From: Glaciecola sp047250385
GTDB taxonomy: Bacteria > Pseudomonadota > Gammaproteobacteria > Enterobacterales > Alteromonadaceae
Assembly: GCF_047250385.1 (NCBI RefSeq)
Contig: NZ_JBLBVM010000054.1
Coordinates: 124,001 to 188,000 of the forward strand
Direction of reading: 5' to 3'
DNA length: 64,000 nt
Positions within the stretch are counted from its first letter, which is position 1, and each line of letters begins with the position of its first letter. Made by a program: the position numbers and the translations under genes. The notes below the pieces were generated by a model. The model had not been told where the DNA came from and did no database searches. It saw nothing but the letters and a program-made list of their open reading frames with translations. Of this stretch, positions 51,233 through 61,100 are shown in pieces.

Positions 51233-52469
51233 CAAAGAGCCGACACATTCTGAAACAGCGTTAGAAAACACAGACAACGTAATGGAAGAAGCGGTGATTA
51301 TTGAATCTGACTCTGAACAAGAAGAAACGCCCAAAAAAGTCAAAACTGGCGGACTTTGGATATTCAGCATATTCAACTTTTTGTTAATTATTGGCATATG
51401 TTGCGCCGCCGTATGGACGTGGTACCAATGGCAGCAAACTCAAACCAACAAAACGGATAACAGCGCTAAAATTGAAGCGCAGATAGAAAGCATGGAGTCT
51501 TCGATTGCAAAAATGGACTCAAGACTTGTTTCCTCTGGCTCTGTTTTAGCCGATGCGAAACAAGAACAAAACCAACAGCATGAAGTCTTGCGCAGTGAAA
51601 TTGATGAACTCGCCCAAAAAGTTGCTTTAGCGAGTGATGAGAATAAAGCTTTAAAATCACGTATTGCAGACCTTTCAGGTCGACGTCCTGCAGATTGGTT
51701 GCTAGCAGAAGCAGATTATCTTGTTCGCATAGCTGGTCGAAAATTGTGGCTTGAAAGTGATGTTAGCACTGCCATATTAATGATGCAGTCGGCCGATTCA
51801 CGCCTTGAAGATATTGGCGACCCATCGCTATTTCCAGTTCGCACATTGATTGCAGAGGATATTGCGGCACTTCAAAAAGTTAACCCTGTTTCAACGAGCT
51901 CACTCGCATTATCTTTATCGGGTATGATCTCACAAGTACAAGATTTACCTCTCAATGCTCTAAAAATTCCTGAAATAGAAGAAAACGCTGCGCAAAATGA
52001 ACTCAGTGACAGTGTCAGCGATTGGCGCACGAACATTAGTAAAACCTGGAATTCTCTAGTGGATGACTTCATTCAAGTAGAGACCAGTGATAAACCCATA
52101 TTGCCTTATTTATCCACGAAACAGCGCTGGTTGATTACAGAGCAACTAAAACTTGCGCTTTCTCAAGCAAAAAGCGCCGCATTAGCTGAACAAGAGAGTT
52201 TATACTTGAACTCTCTGCAAGAGGCTGCGTTTTTGCTCAAAGAACACTTTCAACTAGATGATAGCGCGGTAATGCAGTTTGCTGAAGCAATACAGGAGCT
52301 TCGCAGTACTTCAATATCAAAGGATTACCCAAGCCAACTAAAATCCGTAAATGCTTTAAAAGACCTTATCGAAGAACGGATGCAAAATGTCTTTAATAAT
52401 AGTGCTTTTAAGAATAATGATTCCAGTAATGGGGATATGAATAATAAGCTTGGCGAAGGTGCACTATGA
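51225..52469 (+). CDS. hemX: HemX, membrane protein of heme synthesis locus
   Basis: About 414 residues from the ATG at 51225, chosen for AAGGA 7 bases upstream and the overlap with hemD. The acidic N-terminus is cytoplasmic, one membrane segment follows (about 45-68, GLWIFSIFNFLLIIGICCAA), then a coiled coil (about 75-150). A helical periplasmic domain (about 155-410) includes RRPADWLLAEADYLVRIAGR, the most conserved HemX block. It was once thought to be a uroporphyrinogen methyltransferase, but lacks that domain. It may be a scaffold for HemY or for cell-envelope control. Confidence 0.93.
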   Translation: MSDKEPTHSETALENTDNVMEEAVIIESDSEQEETPKKVKTGGLWIFSIFNFLLIIGICCAAVWTWYQWQQTQTNKTDNSAKIEAQIESMESSIAKMDSRLVSSGSVLADAKQEQNQQHEVLRSEIDELAQKVALASDENKALKSRIADLSGRRPADWLLAEADYLVRIAGRKLWLESDVSTAILMMQSADSRLEDIGDPSLFPVRTLIAEDIAALQKVNPVSTSSLALSLSGMISQVQDLPLNALKIPEIEENAAQNELSDSVSDWRTNISKTWNSLVDDFIQVETSDKPILPYLSTKQRWLITEQLKLALSQAKSAALAEQESLYLNSLQEAAFLLKEHFQLDDSAVMQFAEAIQELRSTSISKDYPSQLKSVNALKDLIEERMQNVFNNSAFKNNDSSNGDMNNKLGEGAL

Positions 52470-53632
52470 GAAAACTACTGCTTTATATCTTCCTGCTTGT
52501 TCTATTTTTCGTAGGGCTGTTATTTGGTCATGCAGCGATAGGTGAAAAAGGACGGATCTTTATCGCGATGGGCGAATGGCGTATTCAGATGACAGTCGTC
52601 AGCGCGCTCATTAGTTTCATTATTGGATTCGTTGTCATCACTGTTGTTTGGTGGCTAGTAAAACGCATTTATCGCATGATCGCTGGCTCACGCAATTGGT
52701 TTGGTGTGTTGTCAAAAAGAAAACAAAGCAAAGCCCTTTTCAATGCGATCAACGCGTGTGCTGTTGGCGATTATGAAAGCGCTCAAAAATATATTAATAA
52801 GACTTTCCCAGGGGATTTCGATGGTGCCAACTATATGCTGGCAGCCGATATCGATAGGCGCGTGAATGGCGGTAAGAACGTAAACAATTTACTAGGAATA
52901 GCAGAAACCTTTCCAGAGACTGAAGCTGCGGCCAAAACACAGCAAGTCGCTTGGTTCATTCAACAGCACCAGTTTAAACAAGCTGAAGCTATTTTGGATA
53001 CTATCGATGCTAAATCTCAGCAACAGGCTGTTGTTGTTAGATTATGGTTGTCGGTGCTTGCGGCACTCGGCAAATGGCACCTAGTGAAAGAGAAACTTCG
53101 CGCACATAAAAAAGTGTTAGGCGATGATTATGTGCAGTGGGCGCAACAAGCAATGCAAGGAGAATTTGCTGAGATTGCGAGTAAACAAGGTGCGAATGCC
53201 TTAAAAGAAAAATGGGCATCATTGCCTCGAGCTGCGAAAAAAGACATCGCCAATCAAATTGTTTACATACAGCTGTTAATCGATCAAGGCTTATCAAAAG
53301 ATGCTGAGCTTGTTTTGGTTGAACTTGCCAAGAAAACTAAGAACCCAGCATTCCATGGTTTGTTTAAACAGTTAAAGCATCCGTCGCCACATCAAGCCAT
53401 GCGTTTGATTGAAAGTTGGATCAAGGCAGATATGAACAATGCTCAACTGTATTCAGTGCTTGCGCATTTGGCTTACAACAGTGGTGATAATGAACTTGCA
53501 GAGAAGGCGGTTAGAAAGGCTTTAGAACTTGCCAGCAATCCAGAGGATGGACGCTTATTAGCTAGGTTGTTAGAGAAACAAAATGCATTTGAGAAAGCGA
53601 ATAATGTATATAAAGGCTTACTAACTTCGTAA
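52466..53632 (+). CDS. hemY: HemY, membrane TPR protein of heme synthesis locus
   Basis: This 388-residue protein (proteobacterial HemY, unrelated to protoporphyrinogen oxidase) has two N-terminal membrane segments (about 3-21 and 40-64). TPR-like repeats follow: GANYMLAADIDRRVNGGKN, LYSVLAHLAYNSGDNELAEK and AVRKALELASNPEDGRLLAR near the C-terminus. It starts inside the hemX stop (ATGA, 4-bp overlap). Its end has a hairpin overlapping the stop codon. It is probably a scaffold for late heme synthesis. Confidence 0.93.
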   Translation: MRKLLLYIFLLVLFFVGLLFGHAAIGEKGRIFIAMGEWRIQMTVVSALISFIIGFVVITVVWWLVKRIYRMIAGSRNWFGVLSKRKQSKALFNAINACAVGDYESAQKYINKTFPGDFDGANYMLAADIDRRVNGGKNVNNLLGIAETFPETEAAAKTQQVAWFIQQHQFKQAEAILDTIDAKSQQQAVVVRLWLSVLAALGKWHLVKEKLRAHKKVLGDDYVQWAQQAMQGEFAEIASKQGANALKEKWASLPRAAKKDIANQIVYIQLLIDQGLSKDAELVLVELAKKTKNPAFHGLFKQLKHPSPHQAMRLIESWIKADMNNAQLYSVLAHLAYNSGDNELAEKAVRKALELASNPEDGRLLARLLEKQNAFEKANNVYKGLLTS

Positions 53633-53636
53633 GCCT
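53614..53636 (+). terminator. hairpin at the end of hemY
   Basis: AGGCTTAC (53614-53621) pairs with GTAAGCCT (53629-53636) around a 7-nt loop that includes the last hemY codons. The T-run is weak, so termination is likely but not certain. Confidence 0.5.
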
Positions 53637-53645
53637 GTATATAAT

Positions 53646-54218
53646 TTAAGCGTATGCTTCTTGCTCTGTTTCAACAATGGAATCAAGCACCATTGCTAAA
53701 GCGTAGTTATCAATTGGTTTTGCCAATTTAAATACTTTCGCATCATGCTCTGCAGATAATCTGCTATCGGTAAACTCGTCGAACACTATAATATGTGGCT
53801 TGTATTCGAGTTTTGATTCGATCACTTCAGTCAGCGCTGCAATATCCACGCGAGACGTTTGGCTATCGATCATAATTAACGACGGTTTATGTTGTGCAAT
53901 TTCAACCCCTGACTCAATACCATGCTGATAGACTTGTGTTACAAAGCCGGCATTTCTGGCGATCCGTTGCGCATTTTTAACAAGTTGTTTCTCAACAGAT
54001 ACAATGAAACAAGACTGCTCTTGTTCAACGATCAATTCAGACGGCACTGGAATTTGGTTCTGCACTAAGAAATCGAGTAGATCACTGTGCTTCACCCGGT
54101 TATTTCCGCGGCCTGGCAACTTAAATGCCTTTAATTTTTTCGCTTCTATCCAGCGAATTACTGTTCGTGGGTTAACATCACATATTTTTGCAACTTCGCC
54201 ACTTGAGAATGACTTCAT
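53646..54218 (-). CDS. HTH regulator with receiver-like C-terminal domain
   Basis: This 190-residue protein has an N-terminal MerR/excisionase-type HTH (about 1-55: FSSGEVAKICDVNPRTVIRW and KLPGRGNNRVKHSDLLDFL). The C-terminal receiver-like fold (about 65-185) has beta strands SCFIVSVEKQLV and PSLIMIDSQTSRVD, where the Asp at the usual phosphoacceptor strand is in place (MIDSQ). A Lys lies late, in VFKLAKPIDNYA. This inverted order, DNA-binding first and receiver second, is unusual. No histidine kinase is adjacent, so it may act with a distant kinase or without phosphorylation. Confidence 0.8.
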   Translation of the reverse strand: MKSFSSGEVAKICDVNPRTVIRWIEAKKLKAFKLPGRGNNRVKHSDLLDFLVQNQIPVPSELIVEQEQSCFIVSVEKQLVKNAQRIARNAGFVTQVYQHGIESGVEIAQHKPSLIMIDSQTSRVDIAALTEVIESKLEYKPHIIVFDEFTDSRLSAEHDAKVFKLAKPIDNYALAMVLDSIVETEQEAYA

Positions 54219-54451
54219 ATTGTTTCGACTACATCAATCTAATGAAGGTTGGAGATTAGCAGAAGCCTTTTATAAATGCGACATTCAGCCCGATTTGCTA
54301 ATATACTTAGCTATTAATTTATATACCTACACCTAGGTATTAGCCTCCTTTTTCGGTCCTGAAGTTTATGTATTTCTATACCTTTCAAGTCAACAGGGAC
54401 AAGCGTTTCGCGAGTCAAGGTGTATTGTTTAATTATTGTTCAATCGTAAAA

Positions 54452-54495
54452 TAAAAAAAGCCCACAATTTACGTTAAACGTATTTATTGTGGGCT
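54452..54495 (-). terminator. strong terminator after the cyclophilin gene
   Basis: AGCCCACAAT (54459-54468) pairs with ATTGTGGGCT (54486-54495). The minus strand continues into T7. The loop contains ACGTTTAACGT, which can form an inner pairing. It lies 22 bp past the cyclophilin stop. Nothing else stands out in the 298-bp gap to the HTH gene except ACCTAGGT at 54331-54338. Confidence 0.92.
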
Positions 54496-54516
54496 TATAA
54501 TTTTTGACTTAATGTT

Positions 54517-55305
54517 TTAGGCTTTGGTGAAGCGACGTCTGATAACAAACATTCCTAGTAAGCTAACTAATAATGCCCCCATTGAGCCACCTGAGTCGCT
54601 ATCTCCTTCGCTATCATCGCTTGTATCAAGTAGTGTGTTGCGTACGGGACTCAGATTTGTATCAGTTACCACTGTGGCATCTACAACCACTACATCGGTG
54701 ACCATAACTAAATTGCTATCAGTAGGAACAGTACCTGCGTTTTGATCAGCAGAAGTATAGTCTCTTAAAGGAATTGTGGTAAACGCGCCGCCAAAGTTGA
54801 AATTAGGTGTGTTCGTAATTGCATCAACGATATCCATACCATCTCCAATCACTTGACCGAAAACAGTAAATCCACCGTTTTGAACATCTAGGTTTGACGC
54901 ATTATTGTTTACGTTAATAAACCACTGTGAGGTTGCGCTATTGGGATTGCCACCTAACTTAGCCATCGCTATTGTGCCGCGAACGTTAGAATAGATTGGT
55001 TCATTCACAACAGGAGCACCAACCTGGATTGACGAAGGAGGAAAGCTATTATTATAACTAAAGCCACCTGACTGCATCACAAAGTTTGGTTGCGTGCGAT
55101 GCACAACAGTGTTCGCATACGAGCCCGAATTCACGTAACTCAAAAAGTTTTCTACCGTTTCAGGCGTAGTTTGATCGAAAAGATTAACCTGGAAGTTACC
55201 TAATACTGTTTGTACCTCTACTACTGTGGCTTTAGCAGCACTTGAAGCCCCTAGCGCTAATGAAAATAGAACGGCCGAGAGTCGTTTTGATTTGCTTAGT
55301 GTCAT
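54517..55305 (-). CDS. secreted cyclophilin-type peptidyl-prolyl isomerase with GlyGly-CTERM-like tail
   Basis: This 262-residue protein has a signal peptide (about 1-26) and a cyclophilin domain (about 28-195: TVVHRTQPNFVMQSGGFSY, GTIAMAKLGGNPNSATSQWF, NGGFTVFGQVIGDGMDIVD), so it should catalyse proline isomerisation outside the cytoplasm. An Asp/Ser-rich linker is followed by the C-terminal sequence SGGSMGALLVSLLGMFVIRR. That is the layout of a GlyGly-CTERM signal: a Gly pair, a hydrophobic helix, then a basic end. Such tails are cut by rhombosortase and leave the protein lipid-anchored at the surface. The hydrophobic stretch is short but in place. Confidence 0.87.
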   Translation of the reverse strand: MTLSKSKRLSAVLFSLALGASSAAKATVVEVQTVLGNFQVNLFDQTTPETVENFLSYVNSGSYANTVVHRTQPNFVMQSGGFSYNNSFPPSSIQVGAPVVNEPIYSNVRGTIAMAKLGGNPNSATSQWFINVNNNASNLDVQNGGFTVFGQVIGDGMDIVDAITNTPNFNFGGAFTTIPLRDYTSADQNAGTVPTDSNLVMVTDVVVVDATVVTDTNLSPVRNTLLDTSDDSEGDSDSGGSMGALLVSLLGMFVIRRRFTKA

Positions 55306-55524
55306 GATAATTTTCTTATTTTTTATATTTGTATTGTTCGAATTAGAATAAAAGTTAAATACTCATTGCGTGAAGCACTTTTATGCCAAAGTGGAACGGC
55401 TCGATTGAGCGTAATTCCTTTATTCACTTAAGCTCAGGTTAATCGAAAAGGCCTTGTAAAACCAGTAATGAAAGGACGAATTTTGTCTTTTTTATTCCCA
55501 AGTAATTCGCGTCATCAGTTTGAG

Positions 55525-58155
55525 TTATTTTACTGCCTGAACTTGTACTGAAATAGAGGTGCTTCGACCAAAGTCATCGCTCACTTGCACCTCATAAACA
55601 CCCGGTTTAGCCTGCCAAACCAGAGGAGCTTTACTTCCCATAGTCCTAAGATCTGTCGAACCAATAAATTGCCCGTTGGCAAACCAATATAAATGACTCA
55701 CTTCAGCATCTGCATTAGCTTGCAAAGGAATGCTTGCCGTCTCTTGTTGACTATCTTCGAGCACATAACTTACACCAGCTTGTGGTGATTTGATTAGGGG
55801 CTTTTCTCCAAGTGCTGCGATTTGTGTGCTATCACAGTTAGGCATAAAAGCTGGCGGCTTTTCATAATGCACACCAGCCTTTTCGAATAGTGATTGGAAA
55901 TCGCTTGGCCAAAAAGCGAATACTTTTTGGCTCGACTTTTCCGTATCATTGTCACAGCGTCTTAATCCGGTTTCGTTATCTATCCACACCTTACGATAAA
56001 TATTCGCACTTTTGATGGGGGATACACCCGGTATAAACAGGGTTTTGCCTTTTTCAGGACAATCAGCTTCATATAAATCACCCGTTGTTTTGCATATATC
56101 GACCCACTTTAAGTTGAGCGTTTGCATTTGATTAGATGAATAAGGGCCTATTGCAGCTAGTGTCTCTCGCACAGATGAAGGCTCTAGCGCAGATGAAGAC
56201 CCTTGCGTAGATAAAAACACTGCTTGCTCATCACTCAAATCAGATGTGCTTGTTAGTACCTTAGGTGCTGTTACATGAGTACGCTCAGCTAGATCTTGGT
56301 TTTGAATAACATCAAATAAGCGAAACAAGAGAGGCCCTGCCGCTGTTCTGCCTATGAATGCATTATTACCTTCGCCCGAAAAGTTACCGATCCAAGTCGC
56401 AAGCACATAATCACCCGATATTCCTATGGCCCAAGCGTCCCTGAAAGCCCAAGAAGTTCCCGTTTTCCACGCTATTTTCTTTTCATTAATTCGAACCGGT
56501 GCTGTTGGCGCATAATTTAATGCATTTGGTTTAGGGTTTTTGCTCAAAATGTCGAATATCAGAAATGCCGCTTCGGAACTAAATAGCTGTTTAGCATTTT
56601 CCGCCTCTTTAGCTACGTTTAAACCACTCACCCAGTAAGTGCTTACTACGCTCCTGTGCACACCCATATTTGAAATCATAGCATATAACTCTACTAGTTC
56701 TAACATACTCACTTCGCCACCGCCTAAAGCGAGTGCTAAGCCATAAAAGTCAGCGTCTTTTAGCTCAGATATACCGGCATTCTGAAGAAGTTCGTAGAAG
56801 GTTTGTACTATCCCTACATGGGCTTGTTTATCTTCTTTTAATTGCAGTAATTGGGACTGTAAATCTACCGCAGGAACATTTCGACTTTTTATGAGTGCGT
56901 CTTGTGCAGATATTGGTCCTACAAAGCCTTTACCGAAATTTTCAGGTGCGAAACCACCGTATTTCTTTGGCAGATCCTTGAGCATTGTCATTGGATGTAT
57001 GAGACCTGCATCTATGGCTAAAGCGTACACAAATGGCTTTAACGTAGAACCAGGCGAACGTTTTGCTAAGGTGCCATTTACTTGCCCATGAATTGCTTTG
57101 TTGTGGAAATCAGCAGATCCAATCATCGCTTCAATTTGCATAGTTTTGCTGTTGAGTAGCAATGCACTTGCATTATTAAAGCCCTTACTCCTATTTTGGC
57201 TAATGTAAGCTTGCAAGACATCTTCTAAGCGGCTTTGTAAGTCAAGATCAATCGTTCCTTTAACTTGTTGCTGGGTTTTCGCCGCGCGGGATGAAGCTAA
57301 CATATAGCTTTGTGATTGCTGAGCTAATAAGTACTGAACGAAGTGCGGCGCTTTGTATGGCAAGTCTTTTGGCTTTCGCACCTTCAACGGCAGATCTATC
57401 AAAGTCGATAGTTCCGCTTGCTCTGGATAGCGTTCAATCCAGCGTTCAAACAAAATTTGTTTTGCAGGAGCTATCGCCAGCATGCCTTTTGGCCTTGATG
57501 GATTTCGCTTGCTTGGATTCTGAGGCACAACGGCTAAAGTTAAGGCTTCTACCACACTCAATGCTGAGGCCGGTTTGTCAAAGTAGATGAGACTCGCTGC
57601 GCCGATACCTTCAATGTTACCACCGTAAGGCGCTAAATTTAGATAGGCTTCCAAGAGCTCCTGCTTTGAATAATGTCGAGAAAGCTGCAAGGCTCTCAGA
57701 ATTTGCTCTACTTTTCCGCCCAATGTATTTGAAGGGATATTCCAACGCAGTCTCGCCACTTGCATAACGATAGTAGAAGCTCCAATGCGACGCTCCTGAA
57801 GCACATAGGTTTGCCAAAAAGCTCGTAGTAAGGCTAAGTAGTCGACGCCCGAATGGCTATAGTAGTTCTGGTCCTCATAAAGCACAGTTGCATGTTGGAG
57901 ATGCTCTGAAATATCTTCTAAAGGTGTGTACAGACGATAGCGCTCATCTTCTGAGAGTGAGATGCGCAGCAAATTATCATTACGATCAAAAATAGCCCTT
58001 GAGTAACTTTGATAGTTGATCAAATCCGGTTTAGGAATGAATACATAAGTCAAAGCGCCGATAGCTAGCGCAAGGAAAACAAGTAAGCTTAGCTTAAAGC
58101 GAAACGTTAAGTTTTTGTTTAAGCGCTTGATTGCATGCACTAGGCGAATCGACAT
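55525..58155 (-). CDS. pbpC: penicillin-binding protein 1C
   Basis: This 876-residue bifunctional class A PBP has an N-terminal anchor (about 20-38) and a glycosyltransferase GT51 domain (about 65-240, with catalytic Glu in YEDQNYYSHSGVD and GASTIVMQVARLRW). The transpeptidase domain (about 300-590) has SPGSTLKPFVYAL (SxxK), KSRNVPA (SRN) and WKTGTSWAFRDAWAIG (KTG). The C-terminal BiPBP domain (about 780-876) is complete. The alpha-2-macroglobulin gene upstream, 29 bp away, is its conserved partner: the two are thought to repair the wall after protease attack. Confidence 0.96.
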   Translation of the reverse strand: MSIRLVHAIKRLNKNLTFRFKLSLLVFLALAIGALTYVFIPKPDLINYQSYSRAIFDRNDNLLRISLSEDERYRLYTPLEDISEHLQHATVLYEDQNYYSHSGVDYLALLRAFWQTYVLQERRIGASTIVMQVARLRWNIPSNTLGGKVEQILRALQLSRHYSKQELLEAYLNLAPYGGNIEGIGAASLIYFDKPASALSVVEALTLAVVPQNPSKRNPSRPKGMLAIAPAKQILFERWIERYPEQAELSTLIDLPLKVRKPKDLPYKAPHFVQYLLAQQSQSYMLASSRAAKTQQQVKGTIDLDLQSRLEDVLQAYISQNRSKGFNNASALLLNSKTMQIEAMIGSADFHNKAIHGQVNGTLAKRSPGSTLKPFVYALAIDAGLIHPMTMLKDLPKKYGGFAPENFGKGFVGPISAQDALIKSRNVPAVDLQSQLLQLKEDKQAHVGIVQTFYELLQNAGISELKDADFYGLALALGGGEVSMLELVELYAMISNMGVHRSVVSTYWVSGLNVAKEAENAKQLFSSEAAFLIFDILSKNPKPNALNYAPTAPVRINEKKIAWKTGTSWAFRDAWAIGISGDYVLATWIGNFSGEGNNAFIGRTAAGPLLFRLFDVIQNQDLAERTHVTAPKVLTSTSDLSDEQAVFLSTQGSSSALEPSSVRETLAAIGPYSSNQMQTLNLKWVDICKTTGDLYEADCPEKGKTLFIPGVSPIKSANIYRKVWIDNETGLRRCDNDTEKSSQKVFAFWPSDFQSLFEKAGVHYEKPPAFMPNCDSTQIAALGEKPLIKSPQAGVSYVLEDSQQETASIPLQANADAEVSHLYWFANGQFIGSTDLRTMGSKAPLVWQAKPGVYEVQVSDDFGRSTSISVQVQAVK

Positions 58156-58184
58156 AATTGCTAACTTTCCCTTTATGAACGATC

Positions 58185-61100
58185 TTAGTCCGGCACTTCA
58201 ACTTTATTTATTGCATCGTTTGCCATTTCTACGTCTGCCATTGTAACGTTTACCTTCGACGCCTTTGAATACGCTTTTAGAGAGCGATCATACATGGCTT
58301 CAGCAAAACTTGGCGGCACAGTGAACTGGCCTGCCGCTGTCACTTTCACTTTATATGTAATTTCAGTGATGCGGTTTGTAATGTTTCCGTAAAACACGAT
58401 ACGATCCTCACGAATATCAATGTAATCTGACTCCCATCTGCCCGCACGTCGACTGATAGATTCTCTGATCACTTCAAACCCACCGGGTAGTAGATCAACG
58501 ATGGCCACATTCTCAATATTTTTGAGCTCTGTAGCTCGTACGCGTAACCTAACTGTTAATTCGTCTCCCTGCTTGATATTACTTGCCAGTTCACCCTGCT
58601 TATCTAGGAAAGCACGCTGGATCTCTATACCATTCGTTTCAGCTACTTTTGGTAATTGGCTTTGATAACCCGCCTGCATATTCACATAATAAAGTGCATT
58701 ATCGTTCGACAAAGCAGGATTTGGTATTGTCGCTTTTATTCGTTGCGTGCCAATGGGGTAAACCGCGCTAGCGAAGGGACGCATCGCTGGTTCAAGTGAG
58801 ACATCGCCCTGCAAAGAGCTAGCAACAAATGCAATTGTCTGATCAATTTCAGCAAGCTTGCTATTGCTCCCATTCGAGTCACTCGCAAGGGCTGAGTGGT
58901 ATGCTCCTAGTGCAAGCATGCTATAAGCAGCTGAGTTAGTATTGTACTGGCCTTTGTATATAGCTTGAGTGATATTCAGCAAGGCTTGTTCAGAGATTGC
59001 TTCTAATTGCTCAGGGAAATGTTTAGCCACAAGGAATAAGTACTGTGCATCAGAATTGAGGCGCGGTGCCATACCCGCAAATGCTTGCTGAACCTTTAAA
59101 TCTTGGTCGCTTAAATCATATTCGACTATTAGTTTATTCGCTTCTTTGTCTTGCTGCATCAATGCATAACTAGCTGCGATATAGGCGCTTAGTACATCTT
59201 GCTTCCAAGTATTTTTGTTTTGTTTGTTGAGAGTACTGACTAAGTCAATTAGCAAGTTACTGGTGACAACGCCGCTACGCGTTAGCAAGTAAATACCTTG
59301 CGCTCGATTTCTCAAACTTAGAATGCTCGCTTCAGAGTTGCTAGGCTTTGCGGCGCTAACGTACTTACTAGCAACATTGTCTAAATAACGTATGCCAGCT
59401 TCTAACATATCTTGTGGCACTGGGTAAGACAATGCCTTCGCTTCAATTAAGAAATGCATCACGTACAAACTCACATCGAGATCATCGCTTTGAGAATTTG
59501 GCCAGTAGCTAAAACCACCCGCGTAGCTTTGGCGTTGACGTAATTTGGTGATCACTTCAGCGAAATGAGCTGCCACCTTTTCATTAGCAGGTGCGTATTT
59601 GTCTAGATTCGATAAACCGACCAATGGGAATACCTGACTCACAATTTGTTCGGTGCAACCGTGAGGATATTCATCCAGATAAGCACTCAAGCCCTCGGCA
59701 ATGACTAATGGACTGGCCGATGCTTTAATCATTTGTGCTGATTGTGCTTCAAACAATTGTAATGGCGTATCAATCGATATGTTTCCATCACTCGCTGCGC
59801 CAGTTTGAATATTTACTTCATAAGGCATTGCCGGACGAACGCTTAAGGTCGCATTTCTATTGGCGCTCCACGTTTTACCCGTGGCGTCCGTCATGTTGAC
59901 TGTAAAGGAAATCGTAGCGCCGCCAAGTTGCTCGTTTGCTTTTACTCTAAAGCGTACGGCTTCTTCTTGATTTTCACTCAGCTCCATTGTGGCGCTTGCA
60001 TCACCGACGATACTCACATGCTCACTGGTGTCTACCGCTATACTAACCTGGGCATTGTCTGCAGAGTCTTTCACTACATTAGCGACACTTAGCGTAATAT
60101 CAAACTCATCGCCTGGTGCTGCTTGATTCAAAACGTTCGGTGTGAGCACGAAAGGCCCTCTGACAATCGTGTTCTCTTGAGCGCGTCCCATAGTTTGCTC
60201 ACCTACTGCAATAGCCATCACTCGTAAACCACCTGCAAAATCATTCGGTACATTAAAATGATAGGTGTTCGTACCTTTTGTGGCTTCAACTACGCCCGAC
60301 CAATATACCGCGGGATCTTGCACTTTTCGTTCGAAGGGGTTTTCTGAACGTCTCATCACGCTGCCTGTTACCATCACTTTTTCAAAGAGCTCCATATCCC
60401 CACCAGCCGCAGATAACATCTTCGTTAAGGCGAAATCAGGTAAAATCAAATCCAAAATTTGCATGGTGCGCACGCTTAGTGCACGCTTTTTAAGGAAGTG
60501 TTCAAGAGGATTTGGCGTGCTATAACTGGCAACTTGCAGAATGCCTAAATCAACCGCAAAAACGGCTACTTTAGCGTCTTCTGACAACTCTAGATTGATA
60601 GCCATCGGCTTGCCGGGCTGAACAAGTTCTTCAACCTGCAAGTTAATATCTAAAACGCGCTTTGAGCGATCGATTGAGAACGGCGCAATGGCATAACTAA
60701 GCGGGCTGGTAAATATCTCCTTCGAATTCACATCGCGCACAAAGGTCACATTCACATAGGCATTACCTTCAATGCCTTTCGGTATTTTAATGCTTTGAAC
60801 ACTGCTTTTCGTTTCACTCGAAAACCAACTGAATGCGTGCAATTTATTGCTTTCAATTGTGATTAACCCACTACCTGCGTATGGCGCTTGAATGCTGAGC
60901 TCAATCTCATCGCCCACCTGATAATCACTGGCATCAAGTGTGACTTTGAGTTCTGCATTTTTGTCTATTTGACCGCTATCATTGGTCGCGCCTACAACTG
61001 TATATTTGACGCTCATTAACACTTCATCGTCAGCATTAATAATATCGACCACGAACGTGCCCGCTTCCTGCGTGTCTAGTGTAAGTTGCTGATATCCCGC

